Source of the DNA: JANSYL01 sp963921255
Lineage (GTDB): Bacteria > Pseudomonadota > Alphaproteobacteria > Rhodobacterales > Rhodobacteraceae
Direction: 5' to 3'
NCBI GenBank assembly: GCA_963921255.3
Contig: CAWUEW020000001.1
Span: forward strand, 372,001-436,000
DNA: 64,000 bases
A model generated the notes under the pieces. That model ran no database searches, was not told the origin of the DNA, and worked only from the letters and a program-made list of their open reading frames with translations. Each line of letters starts with the position of its first letter. The stretch's first letter is position 1. Shown one piece after another: positions 1 to 9,900 of this stretch. The translations under genes were made by a program, and so were the position numbers.

Positions 1-530
1 CGCACATAGGCACCGTTCCACAGTTTCAGATCGACCTGCGGGATGTCCGGCGTCTGCCACCGTTGCAGCATCTGATCGACCCATGCCGCGGGCCTGGTCC
101 CCCCGATGTCGACCAGCCCCTCGTCCACGGCCACCCTGAGGATGGTCTCATACGTGGCACCGGGGGCGACATCGCTGACCCCGTCGAAGGCGTTCACATA
201 GGCGGGGTTGGCTGCCACCAACCGGAGATCGGCGTCGAAGATTGCGAACCCGTCCTCGACCGCCGTCAGCGAATCCCACAACCGGCGTTCCGCGATATCC
301 GCCTTTTCGGTCGCCACTTCCAAGGCGGCTTGGGCTTGGGTGGTCTGGCCGACCAGCGCCTCGTTCGCTTCGCGTTGCTCGATCACCTGAAAGGAGAGGG
401 CATGCGCATGCTCGGCCAGCTTCTTGTTGGCCGAATAGAGTTCTTCCGATCGTTGGGCCAGAAGGCGTTCGGCCTGCAGCCGGGCGCGGCGTTCCCGCGC
501 AAGCCGGTCATCAACGCCGTCAATCTTCAT
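1..530 (-). CDS. PAS-domain sensor protein (probable histidine kinase), 5' part only
   Basis: The frame is open without stops from an ATG at 530 to the window edge, giving about 176 residues. A TGA lies in frame upstream of the ATG. Residues about 8-80 are a charged, heptad-like coiled coil rich in Arg, Glu, Ala and Leu. Residues about 82-170 look like a PAS domain: 'AVEDGFAIFDADLRLVAANP' followed by an aromatic-rich stretch. This coiled coil plus PAS layout is common at the N-terminus of cytoplasmic hybrid sensor kinases in Rhodobacteraceae. The kinase and receiver parts would lie outside the window, so the kinase assignment is inferred. No membrane segment is seen. The Shine-Dalgarno match is weak. 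Confidence 0.7.
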   Translation of the reverse strand, partial: MKIDGVDDRLARERRARLQAERLLAQRSEELYSANKKLAEHAHALSFQVIEQREANEALVGQTTQAQAALEVATEKADIAERRLWDSLTAVEDGFAIFDADLRLVAANPAYVNAFDGVSDVAPGATYETILRVAVDEGLVDIGGTRPAAWVDQMLQRWQTPDIPQVDLKLWNGAYV

Positions 531-593
531 CCTGCTCGCCCATCTTGGATCACGGGCGCAGGATGCTCAGATTCTGCTGAAGAAGCGGTAAAT

Positions 594-617
594 GGGGCGG
601 CCCGATTGCGCCGCCCC
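594..617 (-). terminator. Hairpin terminator after the thiolase gene
   Basis: An 8-bp GC stem (GGGGCGGC with GCCGCCCC) encloses an 8-nt loop, starting 9 nt past the thiolase stop on the minus strand. It is followed by a short ATTT. It separates the marR-thiolase unit from the PAS sensor gene downstream on the same strand. The tract after the stem is not a strong U run, so efficiency is uncertain. Confidence 0.55.
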
Positions 618-626
618 AAAGGGAAT

Positions 627-1805
627 TCAGTGCATCCGTTCGATGGCAAGGGCGATGCCCTGCCCGCCGCCGATGCACATCGTGATCAGCGCTTTGGACC
701 CGCCGATGCGCTCAAGCTCGTACAGCGCTTTGACCGTGATGATGCAGCCCGTCGCGCCAACCGGATGGCCCAGGGCAATCGCGCCGCCGTTCGGGTTCAC
801 CTTTTCGGCGTCGAGGCCGAGATTCTTGTTCACGGCCAGGGCCTGGGCTGCGAAGGCTTCGTTCGACTCGATGACGTCGAAATCCTCGATGCTGAGGCCG
901 GTGCGCGCCATGAGGTTTTCAACCGCCGGAACCGGGCCGATCCCCATGACCTCGGGGCGGACGCCAGCATGTGCATAGCCGATGACCCGAGCCCGCGGCT
1001 TGAGGCCCGCGGCTTCGGCGGCCTCGGCCCGCGCCATGACGATCGCGGCGGCGCCGTCGTTGATCCCGGATGCGTTGCCGGCGGTGACGGTGCCATCCTT
1101 CTGAAACACCGTGCGCAAACCGGCCAGCGCTTCGGCCGTCGTGGCCTTGGGGTGTTCGTCGGTGTCGAACGGCACCATGTCCCGCTTCACCTTCACCTCG
1201 ACCGGGACGATCTGATCCTTGAAGCGGCCTTCCTCAATCGCGCGCGCGGCGCGGCTCTGGCTGGTCAGCGCAAACCCGTCCTGATCTTCGCGGCTGATTT
1301 GGTGCTCGGCCGCGACATTCTCGGCCGTGACACCCATATGGCCCGTGCCAAACGGGCAATGCAGCGCGCCGATCATCATATCGAGCGCCTTCACGTCGCC
1401 CATCTTCTGGCCGAAGCGCGCCGGGGGCAGGATGTGCGGGCCGCGGCTCATGCTTTCGGCGCCACCCGCAAGACCGTAATCGGCATCGCCCATGGCCAGG
1501 GACTGGATCACCGAAACAATCGCCTGCGCGCCCGAGCCACAGAGCCGGTTCACGTTCATGGCCGGCGTGGTGTCGGGGACGCCCGCCTCCATCGCCGCGA
1601 CGCGGCTCAGATACATATCCTTGGGCTCAGTGTTGATGACGTGTCCGAAGGTGACGTGGCCGATTTGCCCCCCTTCAACGCCCGCGCGCTCGAGCGCGGC
1701 CTTGGCTGCAGTCGCGCCGAGCGTGATCGGCGGCGTTGCAGCAAGCGACCCACCGAATGTGCCGATGGCCGTGCGGGCGCCGGAAAGAATGACGATATCG
1801 TCCAT
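627..1805 (-). CDS. Acetyl-CoA C-acetyltransferase / 3-ketoacyl-CoA thiolase
   Basis: This 392-residue protein has the normal thiolase length. It condenses two acyl-CoAs or cleaves 3-ketoacyl-CoA by thiolysis in the cytoplasm. The nucleophilic Cys89 sits in NRLCGSG. The His of GGAIALGHPVG (about 348) and the second Cys of MCIGGGQG (about 378) complete the active site. The ATG at 1805 has an AGGAGG Shine-Dalgarno 8 nt upstream. A MarR gene lies 26 nt upstream on the same strand, so the pair is probably one transcript. The sequence resembles BktB/PhaA-type enzymes, but chain-length preference (polyhydroxybutyrate, beta-oxidation or beta-ketoadipate) cannot be read from it. No phaB or phaC is adjacent. 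Confidence 0.93.
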   Translation of the reverse strand: MDDIVILSGARTAIGTFGGSLAATPPITLGATAAKAALERAGVEGGQIGHVTFGHVINTEPKDMYLSRVAAMEAGVPDTTPAMNVNRLCGSGAQAIVSVIQSLAMGDADYGLAGGAESMSRGPHILPPARFGQKMGDVKALDMMIGALHCPFGTGHMGVTAENVAAEHQISREDQDGFALTSQSRAARAIEEGRFKDQIVPVEVKVKRDMVPFDTDEHPKATTAEALAGLRTVFQKDGTVTAGNASGINDGAAAIVMARAEAAEAAGLKPRARVIGYAHAGVRPEVMGIGPVPAVENLMARTGLSIEDFDVIESNEAFAAQALAVNKNLGLDAEKVNPNGGAIALGHPVGATGCIITVKALYELERIGGSKALITMCIGGGQGIALAIERMH

Positions 1806-1831
1806 GTGTCTGTCCTCCTAAAGGAATGGGC

Positions 1832-2299
1832 TCAGGGGCGCGCGGAACTGTCGGCGCCCATGATGTCTTCGATTGTGACCTCGGATAGGGTGTCCAACCC
1901 CTTGAGGAAGGCGTCTGCATCCGGTCCGAGGCATCGCAAAAGCTCTGCGTGGAACGCATCGGCGATGGGTGCGAGTTCGGCCATCATCGCGTGGCCTTTC
2001 TCGGTCAGCGCCAACACCACCAGACGCCGGTCCGTGCGGCTGACGCGCTTGGTGATGATCCCGATATCCTGCAACCGGGTCGCCGCGCGTGAGACCTTGG
2101 ATTTGTCCATGTCAACGCGAGCATGAATCTCGCGCACAGAGACAGAAGCATCCTGGCTCAGATGCGCGATCACGCGCCATTCGGCCCGGGAAAGCCCGAA
2201 TTTCTCCTGGTAGATACGGGAGTATTCGCGGCTCAAGCGCCCCGCCAGAACGGCAACGCGGTAGGGCAGAAAGTCATCCAGGGCGAAATCTTGCGCCAT
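1832..2299 (-). CDS. MarR-family transcriptional regulator
   Basis: This 155-residue protein has the single-domain MarR layout: an N-terminal dimerisation helix, a winged helix-turn-helix at about residues 45-100, the wing signature SRTDRRLVVLALTEKG, and C-terminal dimer helices. It probably binds an operator as a dimer and responds to a small ligand. It lies directly upstream of the thiolase gene on the same strand, so it may control that gene and itself. Ligand and operator are not visible. It shares the 'FLPYRVAVLAGRLS' start style with the second MarR at 5.6 kb ('FLPFQMSVIASRLF'), so the two are probably paralogues of one subfamily. Confidence 0.85.
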   Translation of the reverse strand: MAQDFALDDFLPYRVAVLAGRLSREYSRIYQEKFGLSRAEWRVIAHLSQDASVSVREIHARVDMDKSKVSRAATRLQDIGIITKRVSRTDRRLVVLALTEKGHAMMAELAPIADAFHAELLRCLGPDADAFLKGLDTLSEVTIEDIMGADSSARP

Positions 2300-2375
2300 G
2301 TGTCAGGGAATCCGGTCGTTGTATTTGCACCGGTAAGGTTGCGCGATACGTGCGTTCGCGCAACCCGGGGGAGGG

Positions 2376-2397
2376 GCGCCCCGGTGTCGCGGGGCGC
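2376..2397 (-). terminator. GC hairpin downstream of serA
   Basis: A 7-bp stem, GCGCCCC with GGGGCGC, has an 8-nt loop and lies 14 nt past the serA stop on the minus strand. No U tract follows. It is probably the 3' end of the serC-serA transcript, before marR. Confidence 0.4.
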
Positions 2398-2410
2398 GCC
2401 TGCCAGACTG

Positions 2411-4006
2411 TCAGGCCGCTTCGAACTGCAACGGGCGGATCGACTGGAACAAGCCGGTTGCGTGGAGTTTCTCCAAAACGTCCTGCGGCGGTTGCGCGTC
2501 CAGATAGAGCAGCGCGATGGCCTCGCCCTTGGGGCCGGATCGGCCGAGGGTAAAGTTCGCGATGTTGACGTTGTTTTCGCCCATCGTCTGACCCAGGGCC
2601 CCGATGATCCCAGGGACATCTTCGTTCGTGGTGTAGAGCATGTGCTCGCCGATCTCGGCATCGATGTTGATACCTTTGATCTGGATGAAACGCGGTTTTC
2701 CATCCGAGAACACGGTGCCTGCGATGGACCGGGTTTTGACGGCGGTCTGCACAACCAGGCGAATGTACCCGTCGAAGACGCCGGTCTTGTCCTGGGTCGT
2801 CGTCGCAATGTCGATCCCACGTTCTTTCGCGATCACGGGGGCAGACACCATGTTCACGTCAGGGTTCGTCGCTTTCATGACACCCGCGATGGCCGCGCAG
2901 TTCAGTGCCTGAAGGTTCATGCCCGACACGGTGCCGTTGTAGACGATCTCGATCGACTTGATCGGCTCTTCGGTCAGTTGCCCGACAAATGCCCCCAAGT
3001 GCTGCGCCAGCTTGACCCACGGCCCCATGACCGCCGCTTCTTCGGCTGTGACCGACGGCATGTTGAGTGCGTTCGAGACCGCCCCAGTCAGAAGGTAGTC
3101 GGACATCTGCTCGGCCACCTGCAGCGCGACGTTTTCCTGCGCTTCGGTGGTGGCCGCACCCAGATGCGGGGTGACCACGACATTGGGCAGGTTGAACAGC
3201 GGGTTCTCGGTCGCCGGTTCTTCCTTGAACACGTCAAACGCGGCGCCCGCGATGTGGCCCGACTGGAGAAGTTCAGCCAAGGCCGCCTCGTCCACGAGGC
3301 CGCCACGGGCGCAGTTCACGATCCGCACGCCCTTCTTGGTTTTGGCCAGGTTCTCGGCGCTCAGGATGTTGGCGGTTTTCTCGGTGAACGGCACGTGGAG
3401 CGTGATGAAATCCGCCCGCGCCAGAAGCTCCTCCAGTTCAACCTTGGTGACCCCGATTTGCTTGGCGCGCTCTTCGCTGAGGAAGGGGTCATAAGCGACC
3501 ACCTTCATCTTCAGGCCCAACGCCCGGTTGCACACGATCGAGCCGATGTTGCCCGCCCCGATGACCCCGAGGGTCTTACCCGTGAGCTCGACCCCCATGA
3601 AGCGGGATTTTTCCCACTTGCCCGCATGGGTGGAGGCGTTTGCCTCGGGGATTTGGCGGGCGACGGCGAACATCATGGCGATGGCATGTTCGGCCGTCGT
3701 GATCGAGTTGCCGAAGGGCGTGTTCATCACGATGATGCCCTTCTTGGAGGCTTCGGGAATGTCGACATTGTCGACCCCGATGCCCGCGCGCCCCACCACT
3801 TTGAGGTTGTCCGCGCCCGCGATGATCTTCTCGGTCACTTTCGTGGCCGACCGGATGGCGAGACCGTCATAGTCGCCGATCACGGACAGGAGCTTTTCCT
3901 TGTCCTTCCCGATGGACGGGTCGAACGTGACGTCGATGCCGCGATCCTTGAAGATCTGAACGGCGGTTTCGGACAGCTTGTCAGAAACAAGAACTTTGGG
4001 AGCCAT
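2411..4006 (-). CDS. serA: D-3-phosphoglycerate dehydrogenase
   Basis: This enzyme oxidises 3-phosphoglycerate to 3-phosphohydroxypyruvate with NAD, the first step of serine synthesis. The 531-residue product is the long form. An N-terminal substrate domain is followed by a Rossmann NAD fold (GVIGAGNIGS, about 145-155). Arg in NCARGGLVDE and His in VTPHLGAAT are the catalytic residues. An allosteric substrate-binding domain and a C-terminal ACT domain (about 455-531) follow. The ATG at 4006 was chosen because AAGGA lies about 9 nt upstream and the product then begins MAPKVLVSDKL as in homologues. A longer frame to 4051 has no such support. serC lies 84 nt upstream on the same strand, so the two are probably cotranscribed. 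The ACT domain suggests serine feedback control, inferred from the family. Confidence 0.97.
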   Translation of the reverse strand: MAPKVLVSDKLSETAVQIFKDRGIDVTFDPSIGKDKEKLLSVIGDYDGLAIRSATKVTEKIIAGADNLKVVGRAGIGVDNVDIPEASKKGIIVMNTPFGNSITTAEHAIAMMFAVARQIPEANASTHAGKWEKSRFMGVELTGKTLGVIGAGNIGSIVCNRALGLKMKVVAYDPFLSEERAKQIGVTKVELEELLARADFITLHVPFTEKTANILSAENLAKTKKGVRIVNCARGGLVDEAALAELLQSGHIAGAAFDVFKEEPATENPLFNLPNVVVTPHLGAATTEAQENVALQVAEQMSDYLLTGAVSNALNMPSVTAEEAAVMGPWVKLAQHLGAFVGQLTEEPIKSIEIVYNGTVSGMNLQALNCAAIAGVMKATNPDVNMVSAPVIAKERGIDIATTTQDKTGVFDGYIRLVVQTAVKTRSIAGTVFSDGKPRFIQIKGINIDAEIGEHMLYTTNEDVPGIIGALGQTMGENNVNIANFTLGRSGPKGEAIALLYLDAQPPQDVLEKLHATGLFQSIRPLQFEAA

Positions 4007-4090
4007 CTTTGGCGTTCCTTCTTTGGCTGGCCGCCACCCCCGGCGTTTCACCGGACGGGTGGGGCAGAAATCTATGGGAAAACTTCGGTA

Positions 4091-5245
4091 TCAGGCCGCT
4101 TGGGCCTGATCCGCGATCTCGGCTTCGAAGGCCCAGTCGAGCCAGGGAAGCATCGCTTCGACATCCGATGTCTCGACCGTTGCGCCGCACCACACCCGCA
4201 GGCCCGGAGGCGCATCGCGATACCCGCCCATGTCCAGCGCGACGCCTTCCGCCTCCAGCCGCTTGGCAACCGCCTTGGCAAAGGCCGCCCCATCCAGGAT
4301 GCGCTGGTCCGTGAACTTCAGGCAGACGCTGGTGTTGGAGCGGGTCGCCGCGTCATCGGCCAAATTGTCGATCCAATCGCGCGTCGCACAGAAATCGAAG
4401 ACGGCCTGCGCATTGGCATCTGCGCGCGCCATCAACGCGGGCAGGCCGCCGATCGCCTCTGCCCAATCCAGCGCCACGAGGTAATCCTCGACCGCCAGCA
4501 TGGAGGGGGTGTTGATCGTGGCGCCGCTGAAGATGCCGTCAATCAGCTTGCCGCCCTTCGTCGGGCGGAAGATCTTGGGCAAGGGCCAGGCGGGGGTGTA
4601 GCTTTCCAGACGCTCGACCGCGCGCGGGCTGAGGATCAGCATGCCATGGGCGGCCTCACCCCCCATCACCTTCTGCCAGGAGAAGGTGGTGACATCCAAT
4701 TTGTCCCACGGCAGGTCCTGCGCAAAGGCGGCCGAGGTCGCGTCGCAGATCGTCAGGCCGGCCCGGTCGGCGGGAATCGCATCGCCGTTGGGCACGCGCA
4801 CGCCAGAGGTTGTGCCGTTCCACGTGAATACAACATCCGTGTCGAAATCCACCGTCGCCAGATCAACGATCTGGCCATAGTCGGCGGTCTTCACGTCGGC
4901 ATCGAGTTTCAGTTGCTTCACACAATCGGTGACCCAACCCGCGCCAAAGCTTTCCCAGGCCAGCATCGTGACCGGGCGTGCGCCCAAAAGCGACCACATG
5001 GCCATCTCGACGGCGCCCGTGTCAGAGGCCGGAACAATCCCGACCTTGTAGCCTTCGGGCACGCCAAGAATGGCGGCGGTGCGATCAATCGCAGCCTTCA
5101 GCTTGCCCTTGCCCACAGCGGCGCGGTGCGACCGGCCCAAAGCGGCGTCGGCAAGCTTGTCCAATGTCCATGTCGGGGGTTTGGCGCAGGGGCCAGAAGA
5201 AAAACGCGGATTGACCGGCCGCGTTGCCGGTTTCGTCGGTGCCAT
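4091..5245 (-). CDS. serC: Phosphoserine aminotransferase
   Basis: This class V PLP aminotransferase converts 3-phosphohydroxypyruvate and glutamate to phosphoserine and 2-oxoglutarate. At 384 residues it is the alphaproteobacterial type, with 'NPRFSSGPCAKPP' at the N-terminus and the PLP lysine near residue 192 in TFSWQKVMGGE. The ATG at 5245 is preferred over an in-frame GTG at 5260, because GAGGG sits 8 nt before the ATG and would lie inside the coding region if the GTG were used. It heads the serC-serA pair. serB is 11.6 kb away in this same window. Upstream lies a short structured leader, annotated separately. Confidence 0.96.
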   Translation of the reverse strand: MAPTKPATRPVNPRFSSGPCAKPPTWTLDKLADAALGRSHRAAVGKGKLKAAIDRTAAILGVPEGYKVGIVPASDTGAVEMAMWSLLGARPVTMLAWESFGAGWVTDCVKQLKLDADVKTADYGQIVDLATVDFDTDVVFTWNGTTSGVRVPNGDAIPADRAGLTICDATSAAFAQDLPWDKLDVTTFSWQKVMGGEAAHGMLILSPRAVERLESYTPAWPLPKIFRPTKGGKLIDGIFSGATINTPSMLAVEDYLVALDWAEAIGGLPALMARADANAQAVFDFCATRDWIDNLADDAATRSNTSVCLKFTDQRILDGAAFAKAVAKRLEAEGVALDMGGYRDAPPGLRVWCGATVETSDVEAMLPWLDWAFEAEIADQAQAA

Positions 5246-5294
5246 TGCTGATACCCTCACAGATATGCGCCCCTCGTTGGGGAGGGGTGTCCCA
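5246..5294 (-). ncRNA. Structured serC 5' leader (candidate serC RNA motif)
   Basis: On the minus strand the leader holds a 6-bp hairpin, CCCCTC / CCCAAC loop / GAGGGG, at 5270-5287. The serC Shine-Dalgarno GAGGG at 5254-5258 follows 11 nt later. The left arm CCCCTC can pair with either GAGGGG of the hairpin or GAGGG of the ribosome site, so two exclusive folds are possible. A 'serC' RNA motif upstream of serC in Alphaproteobacteria is established (Rfam family). Membership here is inferred from position and hairpin, not from a covariance search. Confidence 0.5.
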
Positions 5295-5300
5295 TGGACG

Positions 5301-5330
5301 CGTCTAGGGCAGAGGGCGGCGGGTCCACAA
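5301..5330 (-). promoter_or_regulatory. Predicted sigma-70-type promoter for serC-serA
   Basis: On the minus strand TTGTGG (5325-5330) and TAGACG (5301-5306) are separated by 18 nt, placing a start near 5294. That would give a leader of about 50 nt ending at the serC ATG. The -10 box matches only moderately. The rest of the 312-nt gap up to 5557 holds a T7 run at 5489-5495 and AT-rich sequence next to the marR gene, but no gene I can support. Confidence 0.4.
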
Positions 5331-5557
5331 GACGGAAAATGGACGAAAAGCGTCGCAGCCAGAACTTTGCGAACCCCTGCTGTATCCGATCGGAAACACC
5401 GCGCTTCGACAGAAGGCGTTCTACCTAAGCGTGTGCGTCAAATCGCCTAGATTCCGCACAAACCATCCAACCATCTGTTATAAATACCTTTTTTTAGTGT
5501 TAGCCGGAGTGGACAGCATAGCTTGTCTACCCCATCTGACATTAGTCTTGCGGGAAT

Positions 5558-6049
5558 ATGCCATTCCGCGATAAACCTATGGGCGACGGACAACCCAAGA
5601 CTACGACTGGCGGTCACGTGAAAGACCAAGCCCAAACGCTCCCTTTTGATCTGACGGAATTTCTGCCGTTCCAGATGTCCGTCATCGCGAGCCGGTTGTT
5701 TCAGGACATCAAGGAAAACGCCGGGCTGCAGGTCCCCGAATGGCGGATCATGATGGCGCTTCCCGCGCATCAGCCCTGTTCGTCCCACGATCTTTGCATT
5801 CTGACGGCCATGGATGCCGCGCGGGTCAGCCGTGCGCAGCGCCGCTTGGAAGACCTTGAGATGATCTCGGTCATCCGGGATACCAACGATCGCCGCCGCC
5901 TCGTCGTGCGGCTGAGCGAAAAAGGCTCGGCCGAAGTCAGCCGCCTCCGCCTCGCGGCCCGCGATATGGAAACGCAGCTGCTTGGGAACCTTGGTCCAGA
6001 AGACCGGGCCAACCTGCGCACCGCGATCAACGCGCTTTACGAAGACTGA
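5558..6049 (+). CDS. MarR-family transcriptional regulator
   Basis: This protein of up to 163 residues has a winged helix-turn-helix at about 65-125 and the wing signature DTNDRRRLVVRLSEKG. The start is uncertain. ATG at 5558, ATG at 5579 and GTG at 5618 are all in frame and none has a strong Shine-Dalgarno. Alignment with the MarR at 1832-2299 favours a late start, near GTG 5618. Its 3' end overlaps the convergent hydrolase gene by 13 nt. The target is unknown. The divergent serC leader lies upstream, so autoregulation or an effect on the shared intergenic region is possible but not shown. Confidence 0.8.
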   Translation: MPFRDKPMGDGQPKTTTGGHVKDQAQTLPFDLTEFLPFQMSVIASRLFQDIKENAGLQVPEWRIMMALPAHQPCSSHDLCILTAMDAARVSRAQRRLEDLEMISVIRDTNDRRRLVVRLSEKGSAEVSRLRLAARDMETQLLGNLGPEDRANLRTAINALYED

Positions 6050-6846
6050 TCCAGCAGCAGCGTGGTGAGAGCGCCGTCCGCGGCGCAAAGACCGTCTAGA
6101 ATCGAGAAATGATCCTGACCGGCGAGGTGCACGGCCATGGTGTCCGCGCCCAACCCCCACCACACATTGGCGAGCAAATCTGTCTGGCGCAGAAACTCGG
6201 GCCGTTCCTTGGCGCCAACCACAGCCGTCAAACGCAAACCCGGACGCGGCTCCAACAACGCCGGGCTGTCTGTCTGTGCATTCGCGACCGTGAGGTGAAG
6301 CGCCTCGACCTTTTCGGTCCGAAGAAGAGGCCGAAGATCGTGAACCCCTGAAATCGAGAGGATATGGGCAACCCGTTTGGCCAAGGCGTCGGGAAGGCCA
6401 TCGGCGCACCCCATGCGACTGACCAAATGCCCGCCCGCGGAATGGCCGGCCAGATAGATCGGACCGTCCACAATGGCCGCCGCAGCCCCGATGGCCGCGC
6501 GAATGTCATCCGTGATGTCGGCAATTGTTGCTTCGGGGGCCAAGCGGTAGCTTGGAATTGCGACGGCATAGCCGCGCGCCAGGCTGCCCCCCGCAAGATG
6601 GCTGTACAGCGCGCCGTCGCCTTCAACCCAGTAGCCGCCATGCACAAACAGGACGAGCCCCCTGCACGTCCCATCCGGCCGGAACAGGCGCATCCTGTGC
6701 CGCTCATGCGCGCCATAGGTCAGATCCTCGGACGCATGCGCCGCCTCGAACGCGGCGGATTGCACGGGCCAGGACGCGAAAATCTTCTCGACGCCCGGCA
6801 CATACGCGCTGTTGGCATAGGCATCGTCCCAATCGGTGATCGGCAT
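6037..6846 (-). CDS. Alpha/beta hydrolase, HGGYW type (kynurenine formamidase-like)
   Basis: The 269-residue product has the oxyanion motif HGGYW at about 69-73, the nucleophile Ser136 in GHSAGG and a C-terminal His near 246 in GQDHFS. This is the pattern of the arylformamidase/hormone-sensitive-lipase-like group. The ATG at 6846 is chosen because GGAGGA lies just upstream; a longer frame to 6912 runs into the divergent neighbour. No signal peptide is seen, so it is cytoplasmic. No kynurenine genes are near. The neighbour is a 5-oxoprolinase starting 65 nt away in the opposite direction, so a shared role in amide or ring-opening hydrolysis is possible but only inferred. Confidence 0.8.
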   Translation of the reverse strand: MPITDWDDAYANSAYVPGVEKIFASWPVQSAAFEAAHASEDLTYGAHERHRMRLFRPDGTCRGLVLFVHGGYWVEGDGALYSHLAGGSLARGYAVAIPSYRLAPEATIADITDDIRAAIGAAAAIVDGPIYLAGHSAGGHLVSRMGCADGLPDALAKRVAHILSISGVHDLRPLLRTEKVEALHLTVANAQTDSPALLEPRPGLRLTAVVGAKERPEFLRQTDLLANVWWGLGADTMAVHLAGQDHFSILDGLCAADGALTTLLLDQSS

Positions 6847-6911
6847 GCGCGTCCTCCACTGGCAGGTTCCCTGATCGGCTGATAGCAAGACGGGGAAGCG
6901 CGGAGGATGCA

Positions 6912-9900
6912 ATGGGCAAGTGGCAGTTTTGGGTGGATCGCGGCGGCACGTTTACCGACCTTGTCGGGCGGCGTCCGGATGGCATCATCGTCACAACCAA
7001 ACTGCTGAGCGAGGACCCCGCGCAATACCGCGATGCCGCCGTCGAAGGGGTGCGCCGCCTCATGGCGGGCGGCGACGGTGCGATTGAAGCCGTCAAGATG
7101 GGCACGACCGTCGCGACGAATGCCCTGCTGGAACGCAAAGGCGTGCCGGTTTTGCTGCTGATCACCGACGGGTTTGGCGATCTGTTGCGCATTGGGACCC
7201 AGGCGCGGCCCCGCCTGTTCGATCTGAAGATCAGTTTGCCCGAACTGCTGTATCAGGATGTGGCCGAAATCCCCGAACGCATGGATGCGGGCGGGACCGT
7301 CCTGACCCCGCTGGATGAGGGCGCAACGCGCGCGGCGTTGCAGGCCGCGTATGACGCGGGCACCCGCGCGGTGGCCATCGCGTTCATGCACAGCTACCTC
7401 AACCCCGCCCACGAAGCGCGGGCCGCCGAGATCGCGGCAGAGATCGGGTTCACCCAGATCACGCCGTCCCACGCCGCCTCCCCCCTGATCAAACTGGTCG
7501 GGCGCGGCGATACGGCGGTGGTCGATGCCTACCTCTCACCAATCCTGAGACGCTACGTGGATCAGGTGGCCGACGCGTTGGATCTGGGTCGCGGTGGGTG
7601 CGAGCGGCTTTACTTCATGCAATCGAACGGCGGTCTGACGGACGCGCGGCTGTTCCAGGGGCGGGATGCGATCCTGTCCGGTCCGGCGGGGGGTGTCGTT
7701 GGTATGGCGCGCACCGGACAAGCTGCAGGGTTCGACAAGCTGATCGGATTCGACATGGGTGGGACCTCGACCGATGTCTGCCACTTTGCCGGTCAATACG
7801 AACGCAGCTTCGAAACCGAGGTGGCCGGGGTCCGCATGCGCGCGCCCATGATGCGGATCCATACGGTTGCGGCCGGGGGCGGCTCGATCCTGACCTTCCG
7901 GGAGGGACGGTTCCAGGTCGGCCCGGAAAGCGCGGGGGCGGATCCGGGTCCGGCCTGCTATCGCAAAGGGGGGCCACTTACCGTTACCGATTGCAACGTC
8001 ATGTTGGGCAAGCTGAACGCCGACCATTTTCCGCACGTGTTTGGCCCCAATGCGGACGCGCCTCTGGACGCGGACATCGTCAAGACCAAGTTCGCGGCGC
8101 TTGCGGCGGACATCGGCGATGGCCGCAGCCCCGAAGAAGTGGCGGAAGGCTTCCTGCGGATCGCGGTCGAGAACATGGCCAACGCGATCAAGAAGATCAG
8201 CGTCCAACGGGGGTACGACGTGACCCGCTACACGCTGGCCAGCTTTGGCGGCGCGGGTGGTCAGCATGCGTGTCTGGTGGCCGATGCCCTCGGAATGAAA
8301 ACCGTCATGATCCACCCCTATGCCGGGGTTCTGTCGGCCTATGGCATGGGACTTGCCGACATACGCAGTCTGCGCGAGGCGCAGTTCGACGCAGGTCTGG
8401 ATCGGCTCGAAACCGCGGAACAGAGACTGTCCGAGATGGCGGAGGCGGCCAAGTCTGAGGTTCTGGACCAGGGCATTCCCGACTCGCGCATCCGGATCGA
8501 GCAGCGGGCGCATCTGCGGTATGATGGGGCGCACCAGTCCCTTTCGGTGCCGTTCGGTAGCGCGGAGGCGTTGGTCGCAGCCTTCGATGCCGCCCATCGC
8601 GCACAGTTTGGATTTGCCGCACCGGATCGCCGCCTCGTGTTCGAGATGCTGGAGGTTGAGGCGATCGGCGAAACCGATGCCCCTGATCCGCCCAAGCCAA
8701 TTTCCGGCCCCATGCCGACCCCGATCGGAGAGATCGGCGTGCATGTTGACGGCGCGCGGCAACCCTGTCCTCTCTTTGATCGCGATGCTCTGCCCGCCGG
8801 GGCCACCGTCGCAGGCCCCGCTGTGATCACAGAACCCACCGGCACAAATATGATCGAGCCCGGCTGGCAGGGCCGGATCGACGGTCTGGGCAATCTGATC
8901 TTGGACCGGGTGATCGCCAAGGCCCGCGAAACGGCGCTCGGGACCGAAGCTGACCCTGTGATGCTGGAGGTGTTCAACAACCTCTTCATGAACATCGCCG
9001 ATCAGATGGGCGCAACTCTGCAAAACACCGCCTACTCGGTGAACATCAAGGAACGGCTCGATTTCTCCTGCGCGCTGTTCGATTCCGAGGGCAACCTCGT
9101 GGCCAACGCTCCGCATGTGCCGGTGCATCTCGGATCCATGTCCGAGGCCGTCCGCACGGTGGCGCGCCTGAACGACGGCGCCATCCAACCGGGTGATGCC
9201 CTCATGTTGAACGCGCCGTTCAACGGCGGAACACACCTGCCCGACGTGACGGTGATCACACCGGTCTTCGATGTGGACGAAACCCGCATTCTGTTCTGGG
9301 TCGGCTCGCGCGGGCACCACGCGGATATCGGCGGGCGCACGCCCGGGTCCGGTCCGCCTGATTCCACGCGGATCGAGGAAGAAGGCGTCGTGATCGACAA
9401 CTTCAAACTGATGGCGCGCGGGACGTTGCGGCGCGACGAAACGCGGGCGTTGCTTGGATCGGGTGAATTCCCGTGCCGCAACATCGACCAGAACATGGCG
9501 GATCTCGAAGCGCAGGTCGCGGCCAACGAAACCGGCATCCGCGAGGTGCGGAACATGGTCGAAACCTTCGGGTTAGGGACGGTCATGGCCTATATGCGGC
9601 ACGTTCAGGACAATGCCGAAGCCTCGGTCCGGCGGGTCATCGGATCGCTCAGCGACGGGCAGAACACCTTTCCCCTCGATGACGGCAGCCAGATTGCCGT
9701 TCAGGTCACGGTCGACCAACAGGCTGGACAGGCGACCATCGATTTCACCGGCACCTCTCCACAGCATCCGCGGAACTACAACGCCCCCAAGGCCATCGCG
9801 ACGGCCGTCGTGCTTTACGTCTTCCGCACACTGGTCGGGCGCGACATCCCGTTGAACGAGGGATGCCTGAAGCCGCTGAACATCATCCTGCCCGAGGGGA

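Noticed and set aside
2123..5251. Very long plus-strand open frame (over 1000 codons) opposite serA and serC
   Set aside because: It is an antisense shadow of two clear minus-strand genes in GC-rich DNA, with low-complexity His/Arg/Asp/Gly-rich translation and no ribosome site.
5489..5495. Run of seven T as a rho-independent terminator
   Set aside because: No stable hairpin directly precedes it on the plus strand, and on the minus strand it is an A run. It lies in a divergent promoter gap.
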